This document shows, piece by piece, positions 35,632 to 45,484 of a stretch of 64,000 bases of DNA (within the stretch, counting starts at the first letter, position 1; each line of letters opens with the position of its first letter). The notes beneath the pieces are model-generated. The model had not been told where the DNA came from. It was given only the letters and a program-made list of their open reading frames with translations, and did no database searches. Source of the stretch: Castellaniella sp034675905 (GTDB lineage: Bacteria; Pseudomonadota; Gammaproteobacteria; Burkholderiales; Burkholderiaceae_B). The DNA is taken from contig NZ_JAUCCV010000008.1 of NCBI RefSeq assembly GCF_034675905.1, positions 11,670 through 75,669 of the forward strand. The letters run 5' to 3'. The translations under genes and the position numbers were made by a program.

Positions 35632-37452
35632 TCACCCCCTAGGCTCATACTCCGGCACCCAGCGCTTCAGCCCTGTGCGCACATCATCATCCATCTGAGG
35701 CTCCTGCGCCAACCACCCTTGCACTTCCTCATAGAACCCCTCCGGCACTGCCCGGGATCTCGCAATACGCAGCTTTTCGTGCGGGGTCGGCAAGGTTTCC
35801 TCTGCGTCGGCCAGCAGTTCCTCGTACAGCTTCTCGCCGGGGCGCAGGCCGGTGAACTCGATACTGATCTCGTCTTCGGTGAAGCCTGACAGGCGAATCA
35901 TGTTGCGGGCCAGGTCCACGATCCGGACCGGTTCACCCATATCCAGAACAAAAATCTCGCCACCCTTGCCCATGGCTGCCGCCTGCAGGACCAATTGGGC
36001 GGCTTCGGGGATGGACATGAAATACCGGTTGATTTCCGGGTGCGTGACAGTCACCGGGCCCCCATGCGCGATCTGGGACTGGAATTTAGGGATCACGCTG
36101 CCGGTACTGCCCAGTACATTGCCAAAGCGCACAATATGGAATCGTGTCGTGCCCGGGCCGTTCTGCAGGACCTCGCAGACCATTTCGGCCACGCGCTTGG
36201 TGGCGCCCATCACATTGGTGGGATTGACGGCCTTGTCTGTGGAAATCAGCACGAAGCGTTCCGCGCCGGCATCACGAGCCGCTTGCGCCACGGTCAGCGT
36301 ACCGGCGACATTGTTGCGCACGGCCTGCCAGGCATTGCCGATCTCCATCAAAGGGACATGCTTGTAAGCAGCCGCATGAAACACCACCTGGGGATGATGA
36401 TCAACAAAGACCTGGGCCATACGCGCAGCGTCCTTCACATCGCCCGCCAGGCGCACGATGGGGATCTCCGGTCGATGTTCGCCAAACCACTGCTCGATCA
36501 TGTACAGGGCAAATTCGCTGGTTTCCAGCAGGACGATACTGGCCGGCTGGAAACGCGACAATTGACGGCATAATTCACTGCCGATGGATCCGCCTGCCCC
36601 CGTCACCAGAATGCGCTTGCCGGTCAGCATGGCCTGGACATTTTCGTTGTCGATCCGGACGGACTCCCGACCCAGCAGGTCCTCGATCTTGACCGGGCGC
36701 ATCATGTTGATGGCGACGCGGCCACTCATCAGTTCAGCCAACCCGGGAATCGTGAACAACGCCGCACCGGCCTCGGTCGCCAGCCGCGTCACCGCCTGCA
36801 AGGCCTCGGCGGATGCAGAGGGCATCGCCAGGATGACATGCCGGGCGCCATGCCGTTTCAGGATAGCGGGCAAGTCCGTCGTTGGCCCTTCGACACGGCA
36901 GCCGTTCAGGTCCAGACCGCGCTTATGCCGATCATCATCCGCCAGCGCCACGACCCTCCAACTGGGGCTGCGCGCCAGTTCACGCATCAACATGGCGCCC
37001 GCCGTCCCCGCCCCGACAAGCACCACCGGTTTGCGCTCGGCGTCGGACACCGGCGCCAACCGGGATTCCTTCCACAGGCGCCAGGCGATCCGCCCGCCGC
37101 CCATGATCATGATCAACAGCAAGGGATAGAGCAGCACGATCGATCGGGGGATCAACAGCCAGGCGCCGCCAAAGGCTGCCAAGGCCAGTACCGCGACCAC
37201 AGACACCGCCACCGCCCGGATCAGGCGGCTCAAGTCCGGCAGACTGGCGAAACTCCACATCCCCCGATATAAACCTGCCCAACGGCATGCAATCAGCTGG
37301 ACAAACATCAAGACCAGCACGCCATAGTAGATCTCCGCATCAAACACATGCGGCCATTCCAGATTGAAGCGCAGCAGAAAGGCACCCACCCAAGCCACGA
37401 GCACCGCGACCAGGTCGAATGCGAAGACCAAAAGCGACCGGACATTGATCAT
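35632..37452 (-). CDS. nucleoside-diphosphate-sugar 4,6-dehydratase (WbpM/PglF/CapD family)
   Basis: This 606-residue membrane-anchored dehydratase acts on UDP-GlcNAc, forming the 4-keto-6-deoxy intermediate. Four hydrophobic helices occupy residues 1-110, a CoA-binding-like domain follows, and the SDR catalytic domain has VTGAGGSIGSELCRQL for NAD. STDKAVNPTNVMGATKRVAE carries the unusual catalytic Ser-Asp-Lys arrangement of this family. It starts the PglF-E-D-C-like set on the downstream side of the locus. Confidence 0.92.
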   Translation of the reverse strand: MINVRSLLVFAFDLVAVLVAWVGAFLLRFNLEWPHVFDAEIYYGVLVLMFVQLIACRWAGLYRGMWSFASLPDLSRLIRAVAVSVVAVLALAAFGGAWLLIPRSIVLLYPLLLIMIMGGGRIAWRLWKESRLAPVSDAERKPVVLVGAGTAGAMLMRELARSPSWRVVALADDDRHKRGLDLNGCRVEGPTTDLPAILKRHGARHVILAMPSASAEALQAVTRLATEAGAALFTIPGLAELMSGRVAINMMRPVKIEDLLGRESVRIDNENVQAMLTGKRILVTGAGGSIGSELCRQLSRFQPASIVLLETSEFALYMIEQWFGEHRPEIPIVRLAGDVKDAARMAQVFVDHHPQVVFHAAAYKHVPLMEIGNAWQAVRNNVAGTLTVAQAARDAGAERFVLISTDKAVNPTNVMGATKRVAEMVCEVLQNGPGTTRFHIVRFGNVLGSTGSVIPKFQSQIAHGGPVTVTHPEINRYFMSIPEAAQLVLQAAAMGKGGEIFVLDMGEPVRIVDLARNMIRLSGFTEDEISIEFTGLRPGEKLYEELLADAEETLPTPHEKLRIARSRAVPEGFYEEVQGWLAQEPQMDDDVRTGLKRWVPEYEPRG

Positions 37453-37462
37453 GCGGCGGCCC

Positions 37463-38638
37463 TCATGCCGTTGCCTGCGCCATCACGGCGCTCAGGGCCT
37501 TGCATGTCTTGTCGATATGTTCATCCTGCAAAGTCGGATGCACCAGGAACATCAGGCTGGTGTCGCCCAATTCACGGGCCACCGGCAGACGATCCATCGG
37601 GCGGAAGTCCGTGCCGTCAAATGCTTTTTCCAGATAGATCTCGGAACAGGATCCCGAATACACCGGCACGCCCTGGTCCGCGATGGCCTGCAGGATGCGT
37701 TCCCTCGTCCACCCCGGCGCCAGCGCGCCCAGGTCCAGGAAAACATAGCATTTATAGGCTGCGTGATCGATGGAATCCGGCACCGCGGGCACCCGCAGAC
37801 CAGGCAGCGTCCGGGCGTGTTCCCAGATCCGCCGGGCATGGCGCAGACGCGCCGCCTGCCAATCCGCCATGCGCCGCAGCTGAATGCGCCCGATGGCGGC
37901 CTGGACCTCGATCATGCGCCAGTTGGTGCCGAACGATTCGTGCAGCCAGCGGTAGCCGGGCGGATGCTGCCGTTCGTAGACGGCATCCCAGGATTTGCCG
38001 TGATCCTTGTAGGCCCACATGCGCTTCCACAGGTCGGTATCGTCGGTCGTGACCATGCCGCCCTCGCCGCCTGTGGTCATGATCTTGTCCTGACAGAACG
38101 ACCAGGCCCCCACGTGGCCGATGGAGCCCACCGGGCGGCCCTTGCAGCGTGCACCGTGCGCCTGGGCGCAGTCCTCGATCACGAGCAGATTGCGCTCGCG
38201 CGCCAAGTCCATGATGGAATCCATGTCGCAGGGCCAGCCCGCCAGGTGCACGCAGATCACCGCCCGGGTGCACGGGGTCAGCACGGCACGGATCGTGTCG
38301 GCGGTGATGTTCTGGGAATCGGGATCGACGTCGGCAAACACGGGGACCGCCCCCGCATTGACGATACAGGATGCGGACGCCAGGAACGTGCGGGGCGTGA
38401 CGATGACCTCGTCCCCCGCTCCGATGCCCAGTCCCTGCAGGGCCAGATCCAGCGCCACTGTGCCGTTGGCCAGCGCAATCGCGTGGCGGGTGCCCGCCCA
38501 GGCGGCGAATTCGCGTTCGAATTCACGGCATTCCTGGCCGGTCCAGTAGTTCACGCGATTGGACAGGACCACATCGCGGGCGGCGTCGGCTTCTTCAGCC
38601 GTGAACGAAGGCCAAGGGGGAAAGGGGGTGTTCAGCAC
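37463..38638 (-). CDS. DegT/DnrJ/EryC1/StrS aminotransferase (PglE-like)
   Basis: This 391-residue PLP-dependent sugar aminotransferase has the catalytic lysine region around FCQDKIMTTGGEGGMVTTDD, the pyridine-binding aspartate in VIEDCAQAHGARC, and the N-terminal WTGQECREFEREFA. It probably transfers an amino group to C4 of the 4-keto sugar made by the adjacent dehydratase. It is not the same gene as the second DegT in the locus at 57606-58697. It lies 11 bases from the dehydratase gene, suggesting co-transcription. Confidence 0.9.
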   Translation of the reverse strand: MLNTPFPPWPSFTAEEADAARDVVLSNRVNYWTGQECREFEREFAAWAGTRHAIALANGTVALDLALQGLGIGAGDEVIVTPRTFLASASCIVNAGAVPVFADVDPDSQNITADTIRAVLTPCTRAVICVHLAGWPCDMDSIMDLARERNLLVIEDCAQAHGARCKGRPVGSIGHVGAWSFCQDKIMTTGGEGGMVTTDDTDLWKRMWAYKDHGKSWDAVYERQHPPGYRWLHESFGTNWRMIEVQAAIGRIQLRRMADWQAARLRHARRIWEHARTLPGLRVPAVPDSIDHAAYKCYVFLDLGALAPGWTRERILQAIADQGVPVYSGSCSEIYLEKAFDGTDFRPMDRLPVARELGDTSLMFLVHPTLQDEHIDKTCKALSAVMAQATA

Positions 38639-38700
38639 ATCGGCATCCAGCTATTCTGAGGTAAGCCATTGTAAGCCGGGCACGGACAATTTCCCCCGAC

Positions 38701-39339
38701 TTAGAGGGGCCGGGCCGGAACCCCGACCACCGTCAAGCCATCGGCGACATCCGACACCACGGCGGCACCGGCGCCCACCATGGCGCCAGAACCGATGCGC
38801 ACCCCCTGGCGCACCGACGCGCCAATCCCGACCCAGGAACGATCACCGACCCGCACATCGCCAGCCAGATGGGCGCCTGGGCTGATGTGCACGGCTTCAC
38901 CCAGGATGCAATCATGATCCACGCTGCATGCCGTGTTCAAAATCGCGCCCGAACCGATCACCGCATCGGCATTCACCACGACGCCCGCCAGGGCCACCGT
39001 GCCCACCCCCACATCGGCAGACCCGGAGATGCAGGCCTTCGGGTGCAGGATGGACACCACCTTGGCCCCCGCCTGTCGCAACTGCGTCAACAAGTCCAGG
39101 CGGATCTGATTATTCCCAATGGCGACCACTACCCCATCCAGGCGACTCAATGCGCTCAACAATGCCGCATCGTCCCCCGTAATCGCCCAGCGACCGACCT
39201 GCCGCTTGCCCGGCCAGGCCCGATCATAAAATTCCACCGCGCCCCAGCCTGCCGCCAACGCGGCTTCGGCCACGACCTTGCCGTGGCCGCTGGCCCCCAC
39301 GATCGCCAAGGTCTGACCAACCTGAGCTTGCCTATTCAT
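38701..39339 (-). CDS. NeuD/PglD family sugar O/N-acyltransferase
   Basis: This protein of about 212 residues has an N-terminal Rossmann-like domain (TLAIVGASGHGKVVAEAAL) and a left-handed beta-helix of hexapeptide repeats. The catalytic histidine lies in SVDHDCILGEAVHI, as in PglD. It likely N-acetylates the 4-amino sugar with acetyl-CoA, giving a diacetamido trideoxy sugar of bacillosamine type. The ATG at 39339 (MNRQAQVGQ) slightly overlaps the sugar transferase stop. Confidence 0.88.
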   Translation of the reverse strand: MNRQAQVGQTLAIVGASGHGKVVAEAALAAGWGAVEFYDRAWPGKRQVGRWAITGDDAALLSALSRLDGVVVAIGNNQIRLDLLTQLRQAGAKVVSILHPKACISGSADVGVGTVALAGVVVNADAVIGSGAILNTACSVDHDCILGEAVHISPGAHLAGDVRVGDRSWVGIGASVRQGVRIGSGAMVGAGAAVVSDVADGLTVVGVPARPL

Positions 39340-39928
39340 GACGCCCCGTAAATTTTGACATCGTCGCCTCGCCCGCCGCACTGATCCCGTCGCGGACCAG
39401 CACCTTTTTCACCGTCAGGTAGAGGATCTTGAGATCCAGCCCCAGCGACTGATTATCTACGTACCATACATCCAGACGGAATTTTTCTTCCCAACTGAGC
39501 GCATTGCGCCCATTGATCTGCGCCCAGCCAGTGACGCCAGGGCGCACCTCGTGGCGGCGCGCCTGTTCCGACGAATAAAGCGGCAGATATTCCATCAGCA
39601 AGGGGCGCGGCCCCACCAGGCTCATGTCGCCCTTCAGCACATTCCAGAGTTCGGGCAATTCATCCAGGCTGGTCGCACGCAGCCAGCGGCCAAACGGCGT
39701 CATCCGTTCCGCGTCCGGCAATGGCTGGCCGTCAGCGCCTATAGCATCCCGCATCGTGCGGAACTTGGTCATGCGGAAGGGGCGGCCCTGCAGGCCTGGG
39801 CGCACTTGATGGAACAGCACGGGGCTGCCCAAGCGGCGTCTGATCATCCATGCCAGGATCAGGATCACTGGTGACAGGATCAATAACCCCAAGCTTGCTC
39901 CCAACATGTCTAATAATCTTTTCAACAC
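39332..39928 (-). CDS. undecaprenyl-phosphate sugar-1-phosphate transferase (PglC-like)
   Basis: This protein of about 199 residues is a monotopic phosphoglycosyl transferase. One membrane segment (MLGASLGLLILSPVILILAW) leads into the catalytic domain with FRMTKFRTM, the Asp-Glu pair in TSLDELPELWNVLKGDMS, and VGPRPLLMEYLPLY followed by RPGVTGWAQINGRN. It would load the first sugar, perhaps diacetamidobacillosamine, on undecaprenyl phosphate. The GTG at 39928 has GAGAG upstream; a GTG at 39961 is the alternative. Confidence 0.9.
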   Translation of the reverse strand: MLKRLLDMLGASLGLLILSPVILILAWMIRRRLGSPVLFHQVRPGLQGRPFRMTKFRTMRDAIGADGQPLPDAERMTPFGRWLRATSLDELPELWNVLKGDMSLVGPRPLLMEYLPLYSSEQARRHEVRPGVTGWAQINGRNALSWEEKFRLDVWYVDNQSLGLDLKILYLTVKKVLVRDGISAAGEATMSKFTGRHE

Positions 39929-40012
39929 GAAGCTCTCTATGCTCTCGAAGGGTACATCCACTCAACACCGACAGCCTGAGAGCTCCTGCAGACCACGACA
40001 CTGCTGGCTGTA

Positions 40013-41248
40013 CTAGCGCTCGACCGGGAACAAGATATCCAGATACCGGGCGGCCAGCACAGGATATCGCCGGTGCTGCAGAACCCAGTCCCGGCCCTTT
40101 TGGCCCACAGCCTGCCGCTGATCGACCGGCATGGCCGCATAACGCAGGATCTCCCGTCTGAGCGCCTCTGCATCTCCGGCAGGAACATAACACCCGCAGT
40201 CAGCTTCGTCGATCATCGACGGATACCCGGTATAGGATGCCACCACCGGTTTACCAGCAAGCATGTAGTCGATGACCTTGTTCAAGGACTGCCCATAACG
40301 CCAGACCTTGGAAGGATGCACCGAAAAATACAGCAGGCTGCATCGGGACAATACGGACTGAACCTGCTGCTTTGGCACTCTGGGCGCAAAGATCAGATTA
40401 CGCACATGCGCATATTTCTGCTGGTAGCCGGCTCGGAGATCACCATCCCCCACAATCACGAAACAAATGTCCGGATGGTGCTGAAAGGATTGGGCGCACT
40501 CCATGAACACATCCAGGGCGTTGGTGATTCCAATCGTCCCCGCATGCGCAACAATGAACTTGCCCTCAGGCAGATAGGCATCAATATACTCCTGAGACAA
40601 AGGGGAGGCCTCTGCAAGAGAAGCCTCATCCACGCCCATCGGGATGCAGTGAACCGTACGGGCATAACCCAACACATTCCGCACATGCTCACCCAGGTTG
40701 GGCATCGTGCCCACCACCTCATCAGCGTGGCGGTATCCCAGCCGCTCTATCATCCCCAGGCCCAGCACCAAAGGATTCCAACGGCTGAAGCCGCCTTCCT
40801 CCGTAATGGTCAGGGGCCAAATGTCCCTAATTTCCAGGACGAGCCGACACCGATATTTCCGGCGAAGCCAGAAGCCGTTCAGGATCGTCAACAGGGACAA
40901 ACTGGAAACCACGATCGCATCCGGCTTCGGCAGAGATGACTTAGGCATCCGCCACAACCGGAATTCAAAATCCAGCCAGCTCAGGATTCGCCGCATCGAC
41001 TTGGCCACCGAATATTTCATCGTGCGAATCCAGCATAGGGTCATACCTTCGACTTCCTGAACCAATACGGATTGAGTCAGGCTGGGCACCCGTGCCAATT
41101 GATTAGAATCGGAAGTCAAGATCACACATCTGTTGCCCACGCGTGCCAACTCGCGCATGAGCAAGTATCCGCGCCCCCCCGAACTGTTATTGGCAGGTGG
41201 AGACACATATTTGGAAACATACCAGATGCAGCGCCCGGAATGACTCAC
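40013..41248 (-). CDS. glycosyltransferase family 4 protein
   Basis: This GT-B glycosyltransferase of about 411 residues has an N-terminal YVSKYVSPPANNSSGGRGYLL, typical of WbuB-like GT4 enzymes, and a donor-binding region with GKFIVAHAGTIGITNALDVF and ADCGCYVPAGDAEALRREIL. The GTG at 41248 overlaps the stop of the upstream amidotransferase gene (GTGA), indicating coupling. It probably adds the second sugar of the repeat. The donor is unknown. Confidence 0.88.
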   Translation of the reverse strand: MSHSGRCIWYVSKYVSPPANNSSGGRGYLLMRELARVGNRCVILTSDSNQLARVPSLTQSVLVQEVEGMTLCWIRTMKYSVAKSMRRILSWLDFEFRLWRMPKSSLPKPDAIVVSSLSLLTILNGFWLRRKYRCRLVLEIRDIWPLTITEEGGFSRWNPLVLGLGMIERLGYRHADEVVGTMPNLGEHVRNVLGYARTVHCIPMGVDEASLAEASPLSQEYIDAYLPEGKFIVAHAGTIGITNALDVFMECAQSFQHHPDICFVIVGDGDLRAGYQQKYAHVRNLIFAPRVPKQQVQSVLSRCSLLYFSVHPSKVWRYGQSLNKVIDYMLAGKPVVASYTGYPSMIDEADCGCYVPAGDAEALRREILRYAAMPVDQRQAVGQKGRDWVLQHRRYPVLAARYLDILFPVER

Positions 41249-43062
41249 GCGCTCACCAGACGAGGAATGCGGTTCACCACGGAGATCACCTCCTTGAAAT
41301 CCATACCCAGCGTATCCAGATACCACTTGATGTTCGGATAGCGCGGCTGATTCTCTTCCCTGACCATTTCCAGCGCCTCTTCGCGCGTCAGGTCTCCCTC
41401 ACGGATCTGGTTGCTGCGGAAGGTGTCATGTTCTGTAAAGCCAGCCACTGTGTAGTAGACATAGTTATAGAAAGCAGCCGTGCCGTCACCGATACGCCAT
41501 GTAGTCGATGTATCAGGCGCTCTCTCCCATTGATATTGATCCAGAGTAGCATCCACTTGCTTCTCATCCCAACGCCAATAGTCGAACAGATGAAAATAGT
41601 CGCTCTTTTTAGTAAAGCTGCGGTAGTATTCCCCCGACAACGTATCCCATAGGGAACTATTAAAGTAGCCCGGACTTTGCAACATGGACCGAAACCGTAG
41701 CCGCTGATAACGCAACTGTTTCATAAGACCATGGGAATACACCCGCTCCTCTTCGAAGTAAGGCGGCACTCCAAGAAATCCGGCCTTGAAATGAGTGACC
41801 TCCAGCGGATTCACACCCCACAAATTCAGGGAAACGCCAGTCTGTTTCTTGATGGTTTCTACGTGCTTGAAGAAATGTTTGTCCCCTGCGGTCAGCACAC
41901 TGATCATGCCCAGATGGGGGGCCTTCAACCAAGCCTTTAAATTCATCGCAATATTTCTGCGTTTCTTCCTAATATCCGCGGCAACAATGATGTTCTCGAC
42001 GCCCAGGCTGGCGGACATGCGGCTGACATTCCTTCGCCCAAGATCTGTGACCATACCCCAATCATAGGTATAGGTAATGGGGCGCATCTTCAACTCATTG
42101 ACGATCAGATGCAGCCCATAGCAACTGTCCCGACCACCTGAAAAAGGCACGATACACTCGGCGCCCTGAGTCCGTCGATAGGGTCCCAACAGGGCAAGCA
42201 ACTCCTCTTTCGGCTTTGGCCTATTTCTGGGTTTGTAGTTATGGCAATAATTGCAGACCCCAGCCGCATCGAAACGAATGAACGGCATGCTCTCTGGCAA
42301 CAAGCACTTGTTGCAGCGCTTCAGCTTGTACTCAGGGTACTCCAGCAGACATTCCTCGCTGGCGGTCGAGCCCAGAGCCGGTATCAAAGCCGGACGCGTC
42401 CCAGCCTGATCGGACACGGCAACCGGCGTATTTGAAACCGGAATGTCAATAAACACCGCATCGCGCACCTGCCGCACATCGGTGCAATGCATTTCCTCCA
42501 AGGGATACGATTCGGAAGCATAAACCTGCACACCATTCTTCTGACCAAGGAATAAACTGCCGTTATTTGAAAACAGGCACAATTTCCCCTGTCGCGGCAG
42601 CACCAGCGCACATGCGACCACGCCTTCGCACACTGCAAGAATCTTCTCCGGCAGTTCCTCTACCGGCACACCGTCCTTCAGCGATTGCAACGTCAGCGCC
42701 GCAATGATCTCCGTATCAATCAACAGGCGCCTGGGCTCTCTCGACAGAGGCCATAATTCTTCAACATTGACAATGATTCCATTGTGGAACACACAGACAT
42801 CGTCACGCACGACCGGCTGATTATCCGCCTGCCCATTGGTAACCAGACGACTGTGGCCAAAAATCACGGGGCCGGATGGCCTGCCCAGCTGCTTCCAGAG
42901 GCGCACCACCCCAAAATCGGCACGGTCAACTCGATAACCATGCCCGTCATAGCGCATCAATCCGCTGGAGTCCATGCCGCGTTGCTGGGCATGAGTCACC
43001 AGGCAACGCAAATCACTCTCTGCCAGAGAGCCTGCACCAACGACCCCAAAAATTCCACACAT
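41245..43062 (-). CDS. fused class II glutaminase / N-acetyl sugar amidotransferase (PP-loop)
   Basis: This 605-residue protein joins two domains. Residues 1-210 form a class II (Ntn) glutamine amidotransferase with the N-terminal Cys2 (MCGIFGVVG), RGMDSSG and HNGIIVN. After about residue 255 comes a WbpG/WbuX-like module with the paired Cys motif (CNKCLLP, CNYCHNY) and the PP-loop IVPFSGGRDSCYGL. It probably channels ammonia from glutamine to an activated N-acetyl sugar or uronate, forming an amidine or amide. WbpG enzymes normally take ammonia from separate HisH/HisF partners, so the fusion is unusual. Confidence 0.82.
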   Translation of the reverse strand: MCGIFGVVGAGSLAESDLRCLVTHAQQRGMDSSGLMRYDGHGYRVDRADFGVVRLWKQLGRPSGPVIFGHSRLVTNGQADNQPVVRDDVCVFHNGIIVNVEELWPLSREPRRLLIDTEIIAALTLQSLKDGVPVEELPEKILAVCEGVVACALVLPRQGKLCLFSNNGSLFLGQKNGVQVYASESYPLEEMHCTDVRQVRDAVFIDIPVSNTPVAVSDQAGTRPALIPALGSTASEECLLEYPEYKLKRCNKCLLPESMPFIRFDAAGVCNYCHNYKPRNRPKPKEELLALLGPYRRTQGAECIVPFSGGRDSCYGLHLIVNELKMRPITYTYDWGMVTDLGRRNVSRMSASLGVENIIVAADIRKKRRNIAMNLKAWLKAPHLGMISVLTAGDKHFFKHVETIKKQTGVSLNLWGVNPLEVTHFKAGFLGVPPYFEEERVYSHGLMKQLRYQRLRFRSMLQSPGYFNSSLWDTLSGEYYRSFTKKSDYFHLFDYWRWDEKQVDATLDQYQWERAPDTSTTWRIGDGTAAFYNYVYYTVAGFTEHDTFRSNQIREGDLTREEALEMVREENQPRYPNIKWYLDTLGMDFKEVISVVNRIPRLVSA

Positions 43063-43100
43063 TTTTTTAGTTCCAATATGATAAAAAGAAGCCGCGGCAG

Positions 43101-44234
43101 TCAGCTGGACGCTCTTTCTGTTTTTGAAAGTCCCTGATAAAAGTCCAGCAACTTTTTCTCTTCTATGCCCCAGTTAAAGCGTTCAAGGACAGCTTGGCGA
43201 CCATTCATTCCCATCTTCACAGCGCGATCCGGGTCCGCCAGCAAGTCGTCAATGGCCCGCGCAATAGCTCGTGGATCAAGCGGATCGACGCAAACGCCGC
43301 ACCCCGCAGATTCGATGATGCTACGCCACAACGGAAAATCCGAAGCGATGACAGGAATCCCCGCCGCCATGTATTCAAACATCTTGATAGGCAGGGCATC
43401 CACATAGTTCACGGTTGGATGCAGTGTGACCAGGCCGATACTGGAACGAGCTAGTACCTGGCGAACTCCTGTCCTGTTCTGTTGCCCCCACGCCTTGACG
43501 CTAGACCACTCAGGAGATGCCCGTAGCCGGGCTTCTACTTCCGGTTCGATAAATGAGCCGACGAGATTGAGGCAAACATCACGCTGCGTCACATATCCCA
43601 TAGCTCGCACAATTTCCTGGATCCCTCGAATGGCCGCCATTCCTCCGACATAGCAGATATCCATGCCGGTACGTAAAGAATCACCCACGGAATCCAACTC
43701 CCCCAACAGAGGAAAGTTGTTCACGTCCACGGCTCGTTGAGCGCAAACCATAAACTTATCCCGTATCGTCGGCGTCGCACCAACCACTCCGCTCAATCGG
43801 CTACACACATAGCGCTCATACACGGAAACCACGCGAGAAATAGCGTGGCGTGTCCAAGGTGGAAGGTAGTGCTTGGTTAGAATCTGTTTGGGTACATCTT
43901 CATGAGCATCAAAAATAACCTTGCAACCGCCCTTTCGCAATGCAAGCGCAATGATCAGGAGCTCTGGATCATGCAAGTGATAGACATCGGCATGGATCGA
44001 TTTCGCCAATTTCAGCAACCGCTTGGGTGCTTTAAGCATTCGCCTGACTCGGCCATCAAATCGACCGGCATCCACAATGGATACCATGTCGGTTCCCTGA
44101 CAGGGCTGATCTCCTAGACCATCCGCCACGAGCAGGGTCACTTCATGTCCATACCGAGCCAGACTGGCGCACTCTTTCAGGAAAATACGGACGTCACCGC
44201 GCGAGTGAGCTGAGGTGATATGGACAACCCGCAT
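43101..44234 (-). CDS. glycosyltransferase family 4 protein
   Basis: This is a GT-B enzyme of about 377 residues. The N-terminal acceptor domain starts RVVHITSAHSRGDVRIFLKE, and the donor domain carries MAAGIPVIASDFPLWRSIIE and GVCVDPLDPRAIARAIDDLL. AT content is raised compared with the flanks. The ATG at 44234 is preferred to a TTG at 44246. It is one of five glycosyltransferases in the locus; the linkage formed cannot be assigned. Confidence 0.88.
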   Translation of the reverse strand: MRVVHITSAHSRGDVRIFLKECASLARYGHEVTLLVADGLGDQPCQGTDMVSIVDAGRFDGRVRRMLKAPKRLLKLAKSIHADVYHLHDPELLIIALALRKGGCKVIFDAHEDVPKQILTKHYLPPWTRHAISRVVSVYERYVCSRLSGVVGATPTIRDKFMVCAQRAVDVNNFPLLGELDSVGDSLRTGMDICYVGGMAAIRGIQEIVRAMGYVTQRDVCLNLVGSFIEPEVEARLRASPEWSSVKAWGQQNRTGVRQVLARSSIGLVTLHPTVNYVDALPIKMFEYMAAGIPVIASDFPLWRSIIESAGCGVCVDPLDPRAIARAIDDLLADPDRAVKMGMNGRQAVLERFNWGIEEKKLLDFYQGLSKTERASS

Positions 44235-44335
44235 AAATTTTCTCAAATTACAAATTAGGAATCATGATGGATTGTTGTTTCCCATCAAAAGCGAACCTCA
44301 TCAAACTTGTTCGCTTTCTGCCAACGCAGCATGAT

Positions 44336-45484
44336 CTATGAATAGTTTCCAATTCTTTTGCGAGAGAACTGTTCCACCAATTGTTGTGCTTTTTTGACAG
44401 CCATGTACTTTCTATCCCAGTTCTTATATTCCGCATAGTCTTTTCCGGGAGGGGTAGAAAGCGCATCTAACTCTTCCACCGAAATTCTCAGCTTCTTGGC
44501 GATGTACGTTTTATCTTCCACGAGCTCATGCGAATCATACAGCGGCTGCTCTAGCAACAGTAACGCCTCATCCCGCCCCATTTGGCCACTGAGAACCTGG
44601 CTGGCCAAATGCGGTCGGCGCTTATCATAACCAAATTTCTTCGGAAGATAGTAATTTTGAAAAAATTTAGTAAAGATCGACTCCCCGTGTTTTCTCCCGT
44701 AGTCCTTATATCCAATCCTCCCCTTAAGATAGCCCAACGCCTCATTCTTATCATACGCCATATAATTAAGCGGACGGACAGTCCTCATCTTGCGAATAAA
44801 CGGAAAATAAAAATAATACTGAGAAAAACTCATGAGCGGAAAAGTACGTAGTGGCGCAGTACCAAATCTTTTATGAATAGCCATCAGATTATCCAAATCC
44901 ATGGCTGAATGATGCCACGCGCCAGGAAAAACAGACTCAGTAGCAATATTACCTCCACTAATCACATACCTAATCCGGTTTTTCACAGCGAACTTATACA
45001 GCGCGGCAAAGAAGGCATGATCTTGAGGTGCGTCCTGGTTGGCGATACCCGATCTCAGATACGCAACCTGTAGATCCCTCATCTCCCCCCATTGGATTAC
45101 TTGCGTATGCAAATCATATCCGCAATAGTCAACAACACGCTCAATATTGTGTACAGCAAGCTCGCTGTTCCACCCACCATCAACGTGAACCACCAACGGA
45201 CGCAGTGAATAATCCTTGATCTTCAATGCAAGATAGGAACTATCTATGCCGCCACTCAGGCCCATAATGCAATCGTATTCCTGATTCTTGCCTTCCTTCC
45301 TGATTCCATCACAAATAACCGACAATCTTTGCTCACCATCCTTTCCTGGGAACCAATTTTTTGATGTCTCGGCATCAAATTTGTGGCAATGACTGCATAC
45401 ACCAACATCATCGAAATCGATCTCTGGATCAGATGTATCCATCACACAGCGTGAACATACCTGGTATTGCCTTTCCACTTTCAC
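44336..45484 (-). CDS. N-acetyl sugar amidotransferase (WbpG/WbuX-like)
   Basis: This 382-residue PP-loop protein has the N-terminal paired Cys motif (CSRCVMDTSDPEIDFDDVG, CSHCHKFD) and the ATP PP-loop GLSGGIDSSYLALKIKD. In P. aeruginosa, WbpG with HisH2 and HisF2 forms an acetamidino group on a uronic acid sugar. Here hisH-like and hisF-like genes lie directly upstream, with a GTGA overlap at 45481-45484, so the three genes form one unit. It uses the standalone ammonia-channel arrangement, in contrast to the fused paralogue. Confidence 0.9.
   Translation of the reverse strand: MKVERQYQVCSRCVMDTSDPEIDFDDVGVCSHCHKFDAETSKNWFPGKDGEQRLSVICDGIRKEGKNQEYDCIMGLSGGIDSSYLALKIKDYSLRPLVVHVDGGWNSELAVHNIERVVDYCGYDLHTQVIQWGEMRDLQVAYLRSGIANQDAPQDHAFFAALYKFAVKNRIRYVISGGNIATESVFPGAWHHSAMDLDNLMAIHKRFGTAPLRTFPLMSFSQYYFYFPFIRKMRTVRPLNYMAYDKNEALGYLKGRIGYKDYGRKHGESIFTKFFQNYYLPKKFGYDKRRPHLASQVLSGQMGRDEALLLLEQPLYDSHELVEDKTYIAKKLRISVEELDALSTPPGKDYAEYKNWDRKYMAVKKAQQLVEQFSRKRIGNYS

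Noticed and set aside
41174..41180. A run of seven C in a glycosyltransferase gene as another phase-variable tract.
   Set aside because: The frame is intact on both sides and seven bases is short for slippage in a GC-rich genome.
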